Of a stretch of 64,000 nt of DNA, positions 11,321 through 22,500 are shown piece after piece. A program made the translations under genes and the position numbers. The notes beneath the pieces are model-generated. The model was not told where the DNA came from and made no database searches. It saw nothing but the letters and a program-made list of their open reading frames with translations. The DNA lies in NCBI GenBank assembly GCA_009760885.1, contig CM019714.1, forward strand, positions 3,211,895 to 3,275,894, given 5' to 3'. Source of the stretch: Achatina immaculata (Eukaryota; Mollusca; Gastropoda; Stylommatophora; Achatinidae). Each line of letters opens with the position of its first letter. The stretch's first letter is position 1.

Positions 11321-11779
11321 GTTGTTGTACACCACATGGTGCTGCTAGATAATTGTTACACCACATGGTGCTGCTAGATAATTGTATCAGGGTGAGGTGG
11401 TGAGGGCTTTTAGATTAAAAGCTTATCCTGGACAGAAGGACTACCTTTGTTGATCATGGTACCTTCCATGCTAGGTAAGTATAATGAGCCCATTCCTCAG
11501 TGGTGTAAGGAAAGAAAAAAACCCATAATGCTGGAGATAAATTAGAAGTTATGTCTTATAGCTAGTGTGTATTATGTGAATATGTTGTTTATTGTATTTT
11601 TATCATTTATGTATATAATGACAACATATTGTGAACAATCTGATTATACAAGCTTGTGGTGTGCATATGAAAATCAGTGAGTTTGTCAACCTTCCAGATC
11701 TGCACACTTGTCTGATTCAGAATCTTCAAACTTGTTATCTGCCCACAGAATTGTGTGTATTTAAGATCCAGAAAAGTTG
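11321..11779. other. Intronic spacer, no gene seen
   Basis: Contains a short direct duplication of ACACCACATGGTGCTGCTAG near 11340-11390, otherwise unique AT-rich intron sequence. Confidence 0.5.
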
Positions 11780-11784
11780 TCTGC

Positions 11785-12115
11785 CTTTAAGGTATACAAA
11801 ACTTGTCTGCCTTTAAGGTTTACAAAACTTGTCTGCCTTTAAGATCCAAAAAATTTGTCTGCCTTTAAGATCTACAAAAAGTATCTGCCTTTAAAATCTA
11901 CATAACTTATCTGCCTTTAAGATTTACAAAACTTGTCTGCCTTTAAAATCTACATAACTTATCTGCCTTTAAGATTTACAAAACTTGTCTGCCTTTAAGA
12001 TCTACAAAACTTGTCTGCCTTTAAGGTTTACAAAACTTGTCTGTCTTTAAGATCTACAAAACTTGTCTGCCTTTAAGGTTTACAGAACTTGTCTGCCTTT
12101 AAGATCTACAAAATT
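11785..12115. repeat. Minisatellite, 26 bp unit
   Basis: Units of ACTTGTCTGCCTTTAAG plus RTYTACAAA, about 12 copies with point changes. Confidence 0.9.
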
Positions 12116-12219
12116 TTAAGGTTTACTTTTCAGTTTCCTTGTCTATATTTATACTGTATAAAACTGGCAAGAACTCACAGGGACTGGAAATATTACCAAT
12201 CAGTTCATAAATTCTTATA

Positions 12220-12510
12220 TTTTTTTAACTGTTGGTACAGTGAACTCATGAAATCTTATGTTTTTGAACTGTTGGTACAGTGAACTCATGAAATCTTATA
12301 GTTTTTAATTGTTGGTACAGTTAACTCATGAAATCTTATAGTTTTTAATTGTTGGTACAGTTAACTCATGAAATCTTATATTTTTTAACTGCTGGTACAG
12401 TGAGCTCATAAAATCTTATATTTTTTAACTGCTGGTACAGTGAACTCATGAAATCTTATATTATTTTTAAACTGTTAGCACAGTGAACTCATGACATCTT
12501 ATATTTTTGA
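12220..12510. repeat. Minisatellite, 40 bp unit
   Basis: About seven units containing GTTGGTACAGTGAACTCATG followed by AAATCTTATA and a T run. Confidence 0.9.
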
Positions 12511-12711
12511 GCTGCTGGTACAATCAGCTCAGTGATTTGTTTACATATCTCTACTTTTAATTTATTGCTTTTATGTTTGTTTGTAAGCTGTCATAACCTT
12601 CTCCTGTCCATTATTATAGTTTTTCCAACTGCTCTCATGGTTTCTGTATATGTTCTCATGTTTCATCTATCTGTTCTTATAGTTGTCCAGCTTCTTAACA
12701 TAATTTCTTTA

Positions 12712-13110
12712 CCTGTTGTTGTCCAGCTTGTCATAATTTACTTGCCTCTTCTGATAGTTTCCTAGTTTGTTGTCATAATTTACTTGTCACTTCTGATAGT
12801 TTCCTAGTTTGTTGTCATAATTTACTTGTCACTTCTGATAGTTTCCTAGTTTGTTGTCATAATTTACTTGTCACTTCTGATAGTTTCCTAGTTTGTTGTC
12901 ATAATTTACTTGTCACTTCTGATAGTTTCCTAGTTTGTTGTCATAATTTACTTGTCACTTCTGATAGTTTCCTAGTTTGTTGTCATAATTTACTTGTCAC
13001 TTCTGATAGTTTCCTAGTTTGTTGTCATAGTTTACTTGTCACCTCTGATAGTTTCCTAGTTTGTTGTCATAATTTTCTTGTCACTTCTGATAGTTTCCTA
13101 GCTTGTTGTC
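12712..13110. repeat. Minisatellite, 42 bp unit
   Basis: About nine units of GTTTCCTAGTTTGTTGTCAT plus AATTTACTTGTCACTTCTGATA. It ends about 120 bp before the next kinase exon. Confidence 0.92.
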
Positions 13111-13229
13111 ATAATTTCCTTGCCTGTTCTCATGTTTGCTTATCTGTTACTCATTTTTTGGATAGTAGCCTAGCCTGTTTCTCATAGTTCCCTTGCCTAT
13201 TGACACTTATTTGTCTGTTTTTGACACAG

Positions 13230-13387
13230 GGGTGTTGGCTGCATATTCACAGAGATGATTTCTGGACAAGCCACATTTCCTGGCATGAAAGATGCATTTG
13301 ATCAACTGAATCAGATCTTCAAAGTCTTGGGCACACCAACCGAAAACACTTGGGAGGGAGTAACAAAATTTGTCAATTATGATCTGC
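13230..13387 (+). CDS. PFTAIRE-type CDK, exon b (C-lobe, CDK insert)
   Basis: Acceptor GACACAG precedes 13230. The first base completes Trp, then the frame reads GVGCIFTEMISGQATFPGMK, DAFDQLNQIFKVLGTPTENT and WEGVTKFVNYDL. The string GCIF-EM, FPGMKD-DQL and IFxVLGTPxExTW are diagnostic of the PCTAIRE/PFTAIRE CDK branch. DMWGVGCI at the junction with exon a is the conserved Asp of the F helix. Donor GTGAGT at 13388; exit phase 1. The exon is 158 bp and has no stop or frameshift. Confidence 0.95.
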
Positions 13388-13439
13388 GTGAGTAGTTATT
13401 CAGATTTAGCTCTTGGTGGCATTGTGTGAGTCAGAAGTG

Positions 13440-13760
13440 AGCGAAGTAATGAGCACACTTAAAAAAAGAGGAGTTAAACAGTGAGCATAGTTAAACAACA
13501 GGAACAGTTAAACAATGAGAACAGTTAAACAATGAGCACTTTAACAATAATCACGGTTAAACAATAAGCACGTAATGAGCACAGTTAAACAACAAGTAGA
13601 ATTAACGATGAGCACAATGAAACAGAGGCTTAGAAAATCAGATAAATAAAAAAATAATAGGGGAAAATAAAAGCAATAAAAACAACCACTATTTTGAGCA
13701 GAAACATCCATTGGTGTAATTAATATATATATATTTATATATATAGATATATATGTATAT
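13440..13760. repeat. Degenerate short repeat and AT microsatellite
   Basis: 13440-13620 has irregular copies of a GAGCACAGTTAAACAA-like motif. 13715-13760 is an imperfect (TA)n run next to the left end of the Tigger element. Confidence 0.7.
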
Positions 13761-13938
13761 AAAACTCTGTTAATGTCACATCGTTGGGACTGTCAAAATA
13801 TGGTGACTTTAAGCGGAGTTGACATAAAGTGGGGTCCATTGCAGAGTCGTTAACTGGGATAAAGCAACTTTTATCGTTGACTGACTGACGCTATTTTATG
13901 CAATATGCATAAAATTAATCTCTATCTTTATGTCAGTC

Positions 13939-14723
13939 TCAGCAACGCTTTTCTTCCACAGCATACAGCACATGACGCACTATTCGCTTTCTATACTGTT
14001 GCTTTAAGGCATAGATGATACCTTGAGCGCAAGTCTGCAGCACGCTGGTTGTGTTAGGCGGCAGGAAAACAAGTTTTGTAGCCATCAGCTTGGTGGCGTC
14101 AGTATGTGCCGGACAGTTATCAACGAACAACAAAACTTGTCTGTTCATTCGGTTCATTTTATTACTGAAAGAAATGACGCAGTCCTCAAACAGTTCACTT
14201 GTCATCCAAGCATGGTGACTAGCCTTGTAAGTGACAGGCAGGCCCTTTATGATCTTGAAGCACTGTGGATTTCGTGACTTTTCAGTAACAAAGAGCAGAG
14301 TCTTCTCAATGCCAGACATGTTACAGCACACGACAGCTGTTAAGCGATCTTTAGCTCATTTGTCACTGTGGCACTTCTCATCATGAAAGCACAAGGTTCT
14401 GTTTGGCAGCAGTTTACAAAACTTGCCTGTTTCATCAATGTTAAAATATCATCTTGGCTGTACACATCCAAAATTTTTGGCAAATGCAAAATCCAGTCAT
14501 TAGCATCGGTGTTATCACAGGCTGCTTCAGCTGAAGTGAGCTTAAATGTTATGTTGTGGCAGTTCTTAAAGTGCTCAAGAAAGCTGGTCAGACATTTCCA
14601 GTTGGGTGTATCCGTTTCTTTCAGAAAATGTTCCTCAGTTTCCACCAACATAGGACTGCACGCAGGCAGCTGAGCAGAACGTGTCTGCTTGAACCATTTC
14701 AGCAGAGCACGCTCAGTATCCAT
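13939..14723 (-). pseudogene. Tigger transposase, central and catalytic part
   Basis: Order on the minus strand: MDTERALLKWFKQTRSAQLP, the CENP-B-type second DNA-binding domain, then a DDE_1 catalytic region. IDETGKF is readable only after a frame change near 14440-14430. Then come CCNMSGIEKTLLF, VDNCPAH (second Asp present) and LPPNTTSVLQTCAQG. In active members the last motif is PLDQG, so the third acidic residue is lost here (Ala). With one frameshift and a stop it cannot make a functional enzyme. Confidence 0.82.
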
Positions 14724-15015
14724 GTAAGAACTCGCATGCCTTCCTTAAACATCTCATTTTTTCTGTCGTGATGATTTTTATTTTGTCCTTGGCTGTTAGT
14801 GTCCATGTTTGACATTGATTGCATAGAGTTGGGAGGAAAATTGTATTGTATAGTGCCCTTTTTGTTTCACTTGTGATATATTTGTTTTTCAGTAAAGGAG
14901 TCATTTGTCCAATGATCTGATTTGCTTTACTGCATCTTTTCTCATTCTCAGCATCATTTGTCCCTGAGGATGATATTATGCTACCTAGGTATTTGAAATT
15001 TTTCACTTGTTTCAA
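14724..15015 (-). pseudogene. LINE reverse-transcriptase C-terminal fragment in Tigger
   Basis: Minus-strand frame with MKQVKNFKYLGSIISSSGTN, KITSETKRALYNT-like and TWTLTAKDKIKIITTEKMRC segments. These match the post-RT region of non-LTR retrotransposons (F-YLGS-I, then the L-YG-E-W block degraded to LCNQCQTW). It abuts the Tigger sequence at 14723, so it inserted into the transposon. About 97 residues are present and no catalytic motif. Confidence 0.65.
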
Positions 15016-15372
15016 GGGTTGGTTGTCTAGGGTGATATTATGCTACCTAGGTATTTGAAATGTTTCACTTGTTTCAAGGGCTGGTTGTCTAGGATGATAT
15101 TATGCTACCTAGGTATTTGAAATGTTTCACTTGTTTCAAGGGCTGGTTGTCTAGGATGATATTATGCTACCTAGGTATTTGAAATGTTTCACTTGTTTCA
15201 AGGGCTGGTTGTCTAGGATGATAGTATGCTACCCAGGTATTTGAAATGTTTCACTTGTTTCAAGGGCTGATTGTCTAGGATGATATTATGCTACCCAGGT
15301 ATTTGAAATGTTTCACTTGTTTCAAGGGCTGGTTGTCTAGGATGATATTATGCTACCTAGGTATTTGAAATG
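14995..15372. repeat. 62 bp array derived from LINE coding sequence
   Basis: Six or so copies of a 62 bp unit containing GATGATATTATGCTACCTAG and GTATTTGAAATGTTTCACTT. The unit is the same sequence as the LINE fragment at 14970-15030, where the minus strand reads LKQVKxFKYLGSIIS. The array has therefore grown out of RT coding DNA. 62 is not a multiple of three, so the frame is not kept. Confidence 0.88.
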
Positions 15373-15411
15373 GCTTACAGTTTGACCTAACTAAAAATCT
15401 GAGGCAAAGTT

Positions 15412-15475
15412 GAATGAGACTTTCACTCACTTACTGTTTGACTTAACTAAAGATGAGTGAAAGTCTCATTCAGTT
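15412..15475. repeat. Inverted repeat (hairpin)
   Basis: Arms AATGAGACTTTCACTCA (near 15414) and GAGTGAAAGTCTCATT (near 15455) are perfect complements around a loop of about 25 nt. It sits at the far edge of the material inserted in Tigger. Confidence 0.8.
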
Positions 15476-15483
15476 ATGTCTTA

Positions 15484-15627
15484 GTTTTTAACAAGTTTCC
15501 ATACAGCTGAAATGTCAATTTCAAATTTATCCGCTATGTCTTTTCTTGTAACTTTTTAAACAACTTGCTTCAGAATATCCATTTTAGTGCTCAAATCCAG
15601 ATCAACACGTTTGTGTTTAGTAGCCAT
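15484..15627 (-). pseudogene. Tigger transposase N-terminal piece
   Basis: Minus strand from ATG at 15627: MATKHKRVDLDLSTKMDILK, then a stop, then KVTRKDIADKFEIDISAVWK. This is the CENP-B N-terminal helix-turn-helix of Tigger transposases. It is separated from the rest of the transposase by about 760 bp of inserted sequence and carries two stop codons. Confidence 0.75.
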
Positions 15628-16125
15628 TATCTATCACAACGAGAACCAGAGAGAACTTCTCGGCTATACAATTCACAGGACTGACCAGTTATCAACTTAT
15701 GTTGCCAACTTAACACCAGCCATGTCTTAATAAAGAAAATAACTGAAAGATGCCAGATTTTAATCATGAAAGGGCGGCCATGGTAAGCCTTTCATTCACA
15801 CCACCAGAGTTTTGATGCCCACATGTTGTGGCACATACTCGGTGATCAGATGGCCATCCCCTTCTTTCATGAGTTGTGAAGCTGATAACGCTTTGTGAGA
15901 TGTTAATAGCTTGTACTCGCCCAGTTTGTGATACAAAGTGGAGTCTTTAGCTCATCTGGGTGCAAAAATACTGTGACATTAACTGATTTGTGGCAGTAAG
16001 TGGGGTGATATTAACCGGAGTAAAGCCCATTAATTAGTTATGGAAGTTGGCCGGGGATACAAATTTCTGTAACAGTATCCGGGTTGCGACATAAAGTGAT
16101 GTGATATTAAGTGGGTTCGACTGTA

Positions 16126-16294
16126 TATCAAAAGATCCATCAGTCATTAAAAAAATATACAATATATCATCAAGCAGCTGATTTGTAAAAGTTATGAAAT
16201 GGGTGGATAAGGAGCAGACACTTGTAGGGAAGAAATCGAAAAGCACACATTACAAGAGGAAAAGTTAGATAACTGTGACAGGAGGTTATTCTTA
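16126..16294. other. Intronic spacer
   Basis: AT-rich sequence between the Tigger end and the next array; nothing recognised. Confidence 0.4.
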
Positions 16295-16612
16295 TTGTTC
16301 TACTCTCTTTATGGCAGGATATCAGAAAACTGTACTACTCTCTTTATGATGAGATATCAGAAAACTGTACTGCTCCCTTTATGACAGGATATCAGAAAAC
16401 TGTACTACTCTCTTTATGGCAGGATATCAGAAAACTGTACTACTCTCTTTATGGCAGGATATCAGAAAACTGTACTACTCTCTTTATGATGAGATATCAG
16501 AAAACTGTACTGCTTCCTTTATGGCAGGATATCAGAAAACTGTACTGCTCCCTTTATGACAGGATATCAGAAAACTGTACTACTCTCTTTATGATGAGAT
16601 ATCAAAAAGCAA
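16295..16612. repeat. Minisatellite, 35 bp unit
   Basis: About nine copies of AGGATATCAGAAAACTGTAC plus TACTCTCTTTATGGC. The frame that runs through it (89 codons) is repeat translation. Confidence 0.92.
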
Positions 16613-17099
16613 GGTTCTCAACTCTCAAAGTATATTACATTTTATTTTAGGAAACAAATATTTCTCCCCAACTTTTTTCTGTTTTTTATTATGGCTATTT
16701 TTCTGTTTTTCTGTTTTTTATTCTGGCTTTTTTCTGTTTTTTTTTAGTATGGCTGTTTTTCTGTTTTTAATTATGTTTATTTTCCGTATTTGTTATGGCT
16801 GTCCCCATGATGACATAAGCGTGTTACATTTTCATTCATACACCTTTTATCTTTTGCTACATGTGGAGGAAACAAGTTTTCTTGTTTATGAAACATGGTC
16901 ATGGTGTTGAATGTTGTTTAAATGAGGACTTGAGCTATGATATGTTGGTTGTAAAGAGGGTGTGGGGAAAGCTGAAAAGAGAGAGAGCTGAAAAAAAGGT
17001 GGGTGCAAAAGATGAATGTGGTTGAGATAGAGGGTTTGTCATCTAGCACAGTGAGGGGGTTCTGGAATATAAGTTACAGGTGAGGAATGAGTTGAACTT
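16613..17099. other. T-rich low-complexity and unique intron
   Basis: 16650-16800 has TTTTCTGTTTTTTATTATGG-like degenerate units; the rest is unique without coding signal. Confidence 0.5.
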
Positions 17100-17390
17100 A
17101 GCAGATCAGTGAACAGTCCGATGGTATGAGTGTAGTGACATCAGTACTTTGATGTAAGTTTTATATCAGTGAACAGTCTGATGGTATGAGTGTAATGACA
17201 TCAGTACTTTGATGTAAGTTTTATATCACTAAACAGTCTGATGGCATGAGTGTAGTGACATCAGTACTTTGATGTCAGTTTTATATCACTAAACAGTCTG
17301 ATGGCATGAGTGTAGTGACATCACTACTTTGATGTCAGTTTTATATCACTAAACAGTCTGATGAAATGAATACTTTATCTGCAAAATAGT
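17100..17390. repeat. Minisatellite, 60 bp unit
   Basis: Four to five copies of a unit with AACAGTCTGATGGTATGAGT and GACATCAGTACTTTGATG. Confidence 0.92.
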
Positions 17391-17431
17391 CTGATGGTAT
17401 GAGTATTTCATGATATAAATATATTATCAGC

Positions 17432-17492
17432 AGTCCTGTTTATCTTATTCTTATTGTACTAATGTATTTATTATATTATTATAGTATACTAT
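17432..17492. repeat. Left piece of 28 bp minisatellite
   Basis: CCTGTTTATCTTATTCTTATTG matches, with a few changes, the units of the array that resumes at 18948, so the block between looks like an insertion. Confidence 0.55.
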
Positions 17493-18947
17493 TGTAGATT
17501 GTGAATTATCTGTTGCTGAATAGTTCCATATTATAGAACTGAAGCTTAAAGATGCTCTTTGATTAACACATCACAGGTTTCACAAAACTTTACCTCATTC
17601 ACTAGATCAAATCCTGTGAAATGTTCACTGAATTCATTTATTTTGACACATAAGATCAAGATGTATGGTCGACAACATCACTTGGATTGAAACACTTAAT
17701 CATTTGTTCACAATATCAAACTCTATCATATTCTACATGCAGCATTTCTCAGTGTTATCAAATTCACAATATTCTACACTTGATACAAGAACATTTCCTA
17801 TCTCAGTATTATATCACATCTGCAACACGTGGTCAACTAGTTTCTCATCTAAAGTCACTGTACTCAAAGTTTCAAAAGTGTCAATTCTTAATCATCTGAA
17901 TCATTTGAAAACCATCTTCCGTCTAACACTACTTCTGATTTTATATCGTCTCGTCGTCCTCTTTCTTCTCTTGCCTGTCTTCTGATGGTCTTCCTCTGCT
18001 GTCTCTCAATCGCAGTGTACTAACGAGCAAAGTCTACTTGCCACTTCTCTGGACTTCTGTTCTTATCTCTCATCTGATGGCTTCTCGGCTGTTCTGGTCA
18101 GACCTTCTTTCCTCACTCTTGACTGTCCACGTGCACTGACCATCCTTCTTGCAGTTCTGATCAGTTACTACTTGCCGGACTGATGGTGTTCTGACGATCT
18201 CCCTCCTCTGTCTCCTCTCTCTTATACTTCTGTACTTCTTCGTCTCCTCTACTTCTGAACTTCTTGGTTCTTCTTGGCCCCTCCTGTCTCTCCACTCACC
18301 TTTTTATCTTCAAATCCAGCTTGACGGACTGACCAATAAGTATTTTGGCTCCACCCTTCAGATGTCCTCTGGTTCCCATGGGCCCTTGTTCCCATGATTT
18401 ATCCGTCATTCAAACTGCCCTTTGACTTTATCTCTTGTAAGTCACTTGTCCAATAGGCCACTCCTCTAAATATTTAATTGGTCAGCTGGCCAAGTTGGTC
18501 ATTCCTTTATTTAAAAACCGTGTACAGTTGCGTCCTAACGTGTGTCAGTCTCATCAGTTTCGTCTATACAATTGTTATTTACCTAAGTCATTATCTTGCT
18601 CATTCATGTCGGAGGTTTTATTGTGTCCTGGCTTTTCATTGTGTCTGCCTTTTCTATTCATCTTTTCTATTGTTTACATGTGTCAACGTCCAGTTATCGT
18701 TTTGTTATCACTGGACCATTCTACTTTCTGGTGTCCTTCTTTTGTATTACCTATATCTCAGCGTCACTGAGTCTCGTCTTTTTCTATTCACTGTTTCCAC
18801 TGTTTAATTTTGTCAGCGTCTTGTTCTAGTGTCACTTTTCTCTGTCGCTATTCGATGTTACTATTTTGTTTACAGTATATTTTCATAATCATATTCATTA
18901 ATAATAATAATAATAACTATAATCATTACTTACAAGGCCATGCTACA
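17493..18947 (+). mobile_element. Candidate solo LTR or other insertion
   Basis: A 1.45 kb unique block lies between two pieces of the same 28 bp array. It starts TGTAG and ends CTACA, the short inverted TG...CA ends expected of an LTR. It has a TATA-like TTTATTTAAAAACC near 18509 followed by a TCAGTCTCATCAGT initiator-like stretch, and an (AAT)n tract near its end. I do not see a clean 4-6 bp target duplication, and no coding domain. Frames of about 100 codons inside it are pyrimidine-rich and unsupported. The LTR reading is inference. Confidence 0.3.
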
Positions 18948-19372
18948 ATAATACTGCTCTGTTTATCACATTCTTATTGTGCTACTGTGTTTATCATATT
19001 CTTACTGTATTACTGTGTTTATCACATCCTTACTGTACTACTATGATTATCAGCTTCATATTTCACTACTTAGTTTATCTAATGCTTGCTTTAGTTTGTT
19101 TATCAGATTCTTATTGCACCACTTATTTTATCGTATTCTTAGTATACTATTTTATTTATCATATTACTATTGTATTACTTTGTTTATTGCATTCTTATTG
19201 CACTGTTTTGTACATCATATTCTTATTTTACCACTCTGTTTATAGCATTCCTGTCTTACTACTTTATTTATAACATTCTTGTTTACATCATTCATGCTTA
19301 CTACTTTATTTATTACATTCTTGTTTATAGCATTTCTATCTTACCACTTTGTTTATAAAATTATTGTTTATA
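18948..19372. repeat. Minisatellite, about 28 bp unit, left of mariner
   Basis: Units like GTTTATCACATTCTTATTGT plus GCTACTGT with many changes. The array is interrupted at TA (19371-19372) by the mariner element and resumes after 25164. Confidence 0.85.
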
Positions 19373-19514
19373 TGAGGGGTGATTGATAAGTTCTTGGCAT
19401 AAGGTACAAATACATGAAATGCAGTTGATATTAGGTGCATTTGTAGATCAGATTAATGTAAGATTAAACACCAAGTTTCAAGAAATTAGCTATAACCAAT
19501 TTTTTTTTACAGGC

Positions 19515-19526
19515 TGCTGAAGTAGT
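19515..19526. repeat. Target-site duplication of the 4.49 kb LINE, left copy
   Basis: TGCTGAAGTAGT, identical to 24015-24026 on the other side of the LINE. Confidence 0.85.
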
Positions 19527-22500
19527 CTTCTTCTTCTTCTTCTTCGTTCGCACTGTCTGTCTATATTTGCAGTCCTGTCTCTTGGATAAATTTCACTGTT
19601 TTTTGTAACTCATGTATGGAACCGTAGAGCTTATCTTCTTTAGTGGTTTCACTGGGCCAGTAATTATTTCTCAGTGTCTCGTAGTTGATGCAGTTCTGGA
19701 GGATATGTTCCACGGATTGGGGCACCTGGGCACATGTACATAGATTAGTAGTACCAACCTTAAACTTTGTATACATATGACTTCGGAGTCGGCTGTGTCC
19801 TGTTCGGAGACGGAAGATGGTGACTTGTTCCTTTCTGTTTAGCATGTGATAGTCATCATGTGGTGGTGTTTGTGGCTTCCTGTAGGTTTTTATCATGCTT
19901 TTCTTCTGATTATAGGTGACTGGTATGTCTGGTTGCTCCATTTCAGTGCCCTCTTTGGCCAGATGGTCAGCTTTCTCATTGCCTAGTATCCCACAGTGGG
20001 AGGGAATCCACTGCAAAGTGACTCCATGTTGTAAGCCAATTTTTGACAAGGCATCCTTAAGGTCTGGTAGTTTGTTGCACTGAAGAGCCTCCAGTACTGA
20101 TCTTGCATCTGTGAGAATTACTACAGGACATGTATCAATTTTGGAGTCTGATAGTTTTTCAACTGCAGCAATAATTGCCCTAACTTCTGCATCAAAGTTG
20201 TTGCAGTATTTACCAGTGGGTATGGAAATCTTGTCAATGGTGTTGTTTGGATATTCAATATATGCTCCTGCCCCACCATTTTTTATGGCATTATGTGCAG
20301 ATCCATCTGTATACACACGTATCCAGGTGTCACATGGATATTTGTCATCTAGAACACTAAGTGTGGCTACTGATCTTACAAGACTGCTCTGCATCTCACC
20401 ATTCTGCACACCTTTCACTTCAGTCTGAATAGTTATTTGTGTATAATCTGCTTCTTTCCATGGTGTATGCTCTGGTACAGATGATAATGGAGTGACTACA
20501 GTTGGAAGGTCAGGTATCAGCTTACGCATACGCTTGGCCTGATGAATGAAGCTGCTTCTTTTAAGCCGTCCTAATGCCAAGTTATTGAATCTCTCCTTCA
20601 GGGGATGGCTTACAGAGCTAAGGAATTTTTCTCCCATGGTCATAACCTTTGTGTCTCTACGTTCCTTTAGCGGTTGAACACCAACTATTTTCTGCATTTC
20701 TACTATTGGTGTGGACCTCATGGCACCTGTGATAATCCGTAGTGACTGATTTTGAACCTTGTCTAGATTATGCAGCGTAGTGTTTGATGCTGTGCACCAA
20801 GATGTTGAGCCATATTCTAAATGTGGTAGAATACTTTGCTGATATACGTTCTTGAGGATTCTTTCACTAGCTCCCCATGTAGTCCCACTCAATTTTCTTA
20901 ATATGGCTAGTTTTCTTCTGGCTTTTGCTTCTGCACTGTTGATGTGTTGCTTCCAAGTCAGTTTTGAGTCAAGAGTCACTCCTAAGTAAGTGGGTTGGTT
21001 GTCCATCCTTAAGGGTATTTCATTTACAAAGATCTTACCTGCTTTCTGTTTAGATGAGAGGGTGAACAGAGTGGTACTTGATTTCTCTGTGTTGATACTT
21101 ACACACCATTTGTTTGTCCATGATGTCAAGATGTCTGCTGCTCTTTGGAGTCTCTGTGTAGCAACTGTCGCATATTCATCTGTACACCACATGACCAGAT
21201 CATCTGCATACATTGCTGCTTTGATTCCATAGGGAAGTTCCTTGACCAGGTCATTAATGAATACAAGGAATAGTGTAGGCGAAAGGACTCCTCCTTGTGG
21301 TACACCGTGTCGCAGAAGTACTTTCTGGCTTTTGAGTCCATCCATTACTACTCTAGCTCTTCTATTGTGTAAATAGGACTTTATCCAGTTGTACAGTCTT
21401 CCATTCACATTGCAGTTTCTTAGTTTCCACAACAGACCTTTTTTCCATACTTTATCAAAGGCTTTCTTCAGGTCTATCCACGCTGCTAGTACAAGGTTTT
21501 TCTCTTGGAATGCATCCTCAATCTCTTGAGAGAGATAGGTCACTTGATCTTCCGTACTGTAGTACTGCCTAAATCCTGCTTGTTGTGGAACGAGAAGGTT
21601 TTCACTTTCTAGGTACCATTTTAGCCTCAGGTCAATGATGCGTTCCATCGTTTTGCATAGGCAGCTAGTGAGACTGATTGGCCTGTAGCTGGAGGCAGTA
21701 TCACTGTTTTTCCCTGGTTTTAGCAGTGGTACCATGCTTGCTTCCTTCCAGATTTGAGGTAACTTACCTGTGCTCCAGCACATATTGAAAATATCCAACA
21801 GCTTTCCCATTGCTGCCATTCCCAGGTTCTTGATCATTTCATTGGACACTCCATCTGGTCCTGGTGATTTCCTTGGTTTCAGTTTACTAACTGCTAGGTC
21901 TAACTCACTGCGTGTGATTGGTGCATCCATGACCTCCACTTTTCTGACTTGTTCCTCCTCTTTCTGTGGCTCGATGCGCACTGTACGCTCCTTCTCTGGA
22001 TGGATATCAATGTTGCAGTCCTGTGCAAACATGCGAGCAAAGTGATCTGCTACCTGCTTACCTGTAAGAGTTTTCCCATCCTCTATTAGTGTAATCTTTG
22101 TACTTCTTCCAGTACTCTCATCATTTAACTGTTTGATTAGTTTCCACAGTTTCCTTCCATCCTTTTCAAAGTTTAGGGACTCTGTTTTCTCTCTCCAACT
22201 TTCCCGTCTGGCTTGCAGCTTTGCTCTCTGAAATTTGGCCTTAGAATGTTGGTAATTATTGTGGTGTTCTTGGCATGGTCTATTTTCTGCTTGCTTTCGA
22301 GCTGCTTCCACGTCATCATGGAGTTTTCCCAGCTCACTAGACCAGTATGGTTTATAGTCCCTGCGAGCTCCTCTGGGAATGGTTTCACGAGCGGCCTGAA
22401 GGATACAAGCATTGAACTCCTTCACTATGCTGTTAATATCCTTACCTTCTATGGACAGCTGTCCCACCAGGATACCTGTACGATGTCTGTACATTGTCCA

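Larger units (their letters stand above)
13765..16123 (-). mobile_element. Tigger/pogo-type DNA transposon, invaded
   Basis: Right end is AAGTGGGTTCGACTG followed by TA at 16124-16125, the expected CAGTCGAACCC-type terminus and TA target. The left end near 13765 (GTTAATGTCACATCGTTGGG) matches the inner terminal repeat, but its outermost bases are degraded into AT repeat. The transposase is on the minus strand and is split by LINE sequence, a 62 bp array and a hairpin (about 14724-15480). It lies in the kinase intron, antisense to the gene. Confidence 0.8.

Noticed and set aside
13765..16123. Domesticated CENP-B/Tigger-derived host gene
   Set aside because: A frameshift, stop codons, loss of the third acidic residue and 760 bp of inserted sequence rule out an intact protein.
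18478..19358. Hydrophobic + strand frames that could suggest membrane proteins
   Set aside because: T-rich DNA gives Leu/Phe/Tyr-rich translations in all three frames at once; no family match. The right part is a minisatellite.
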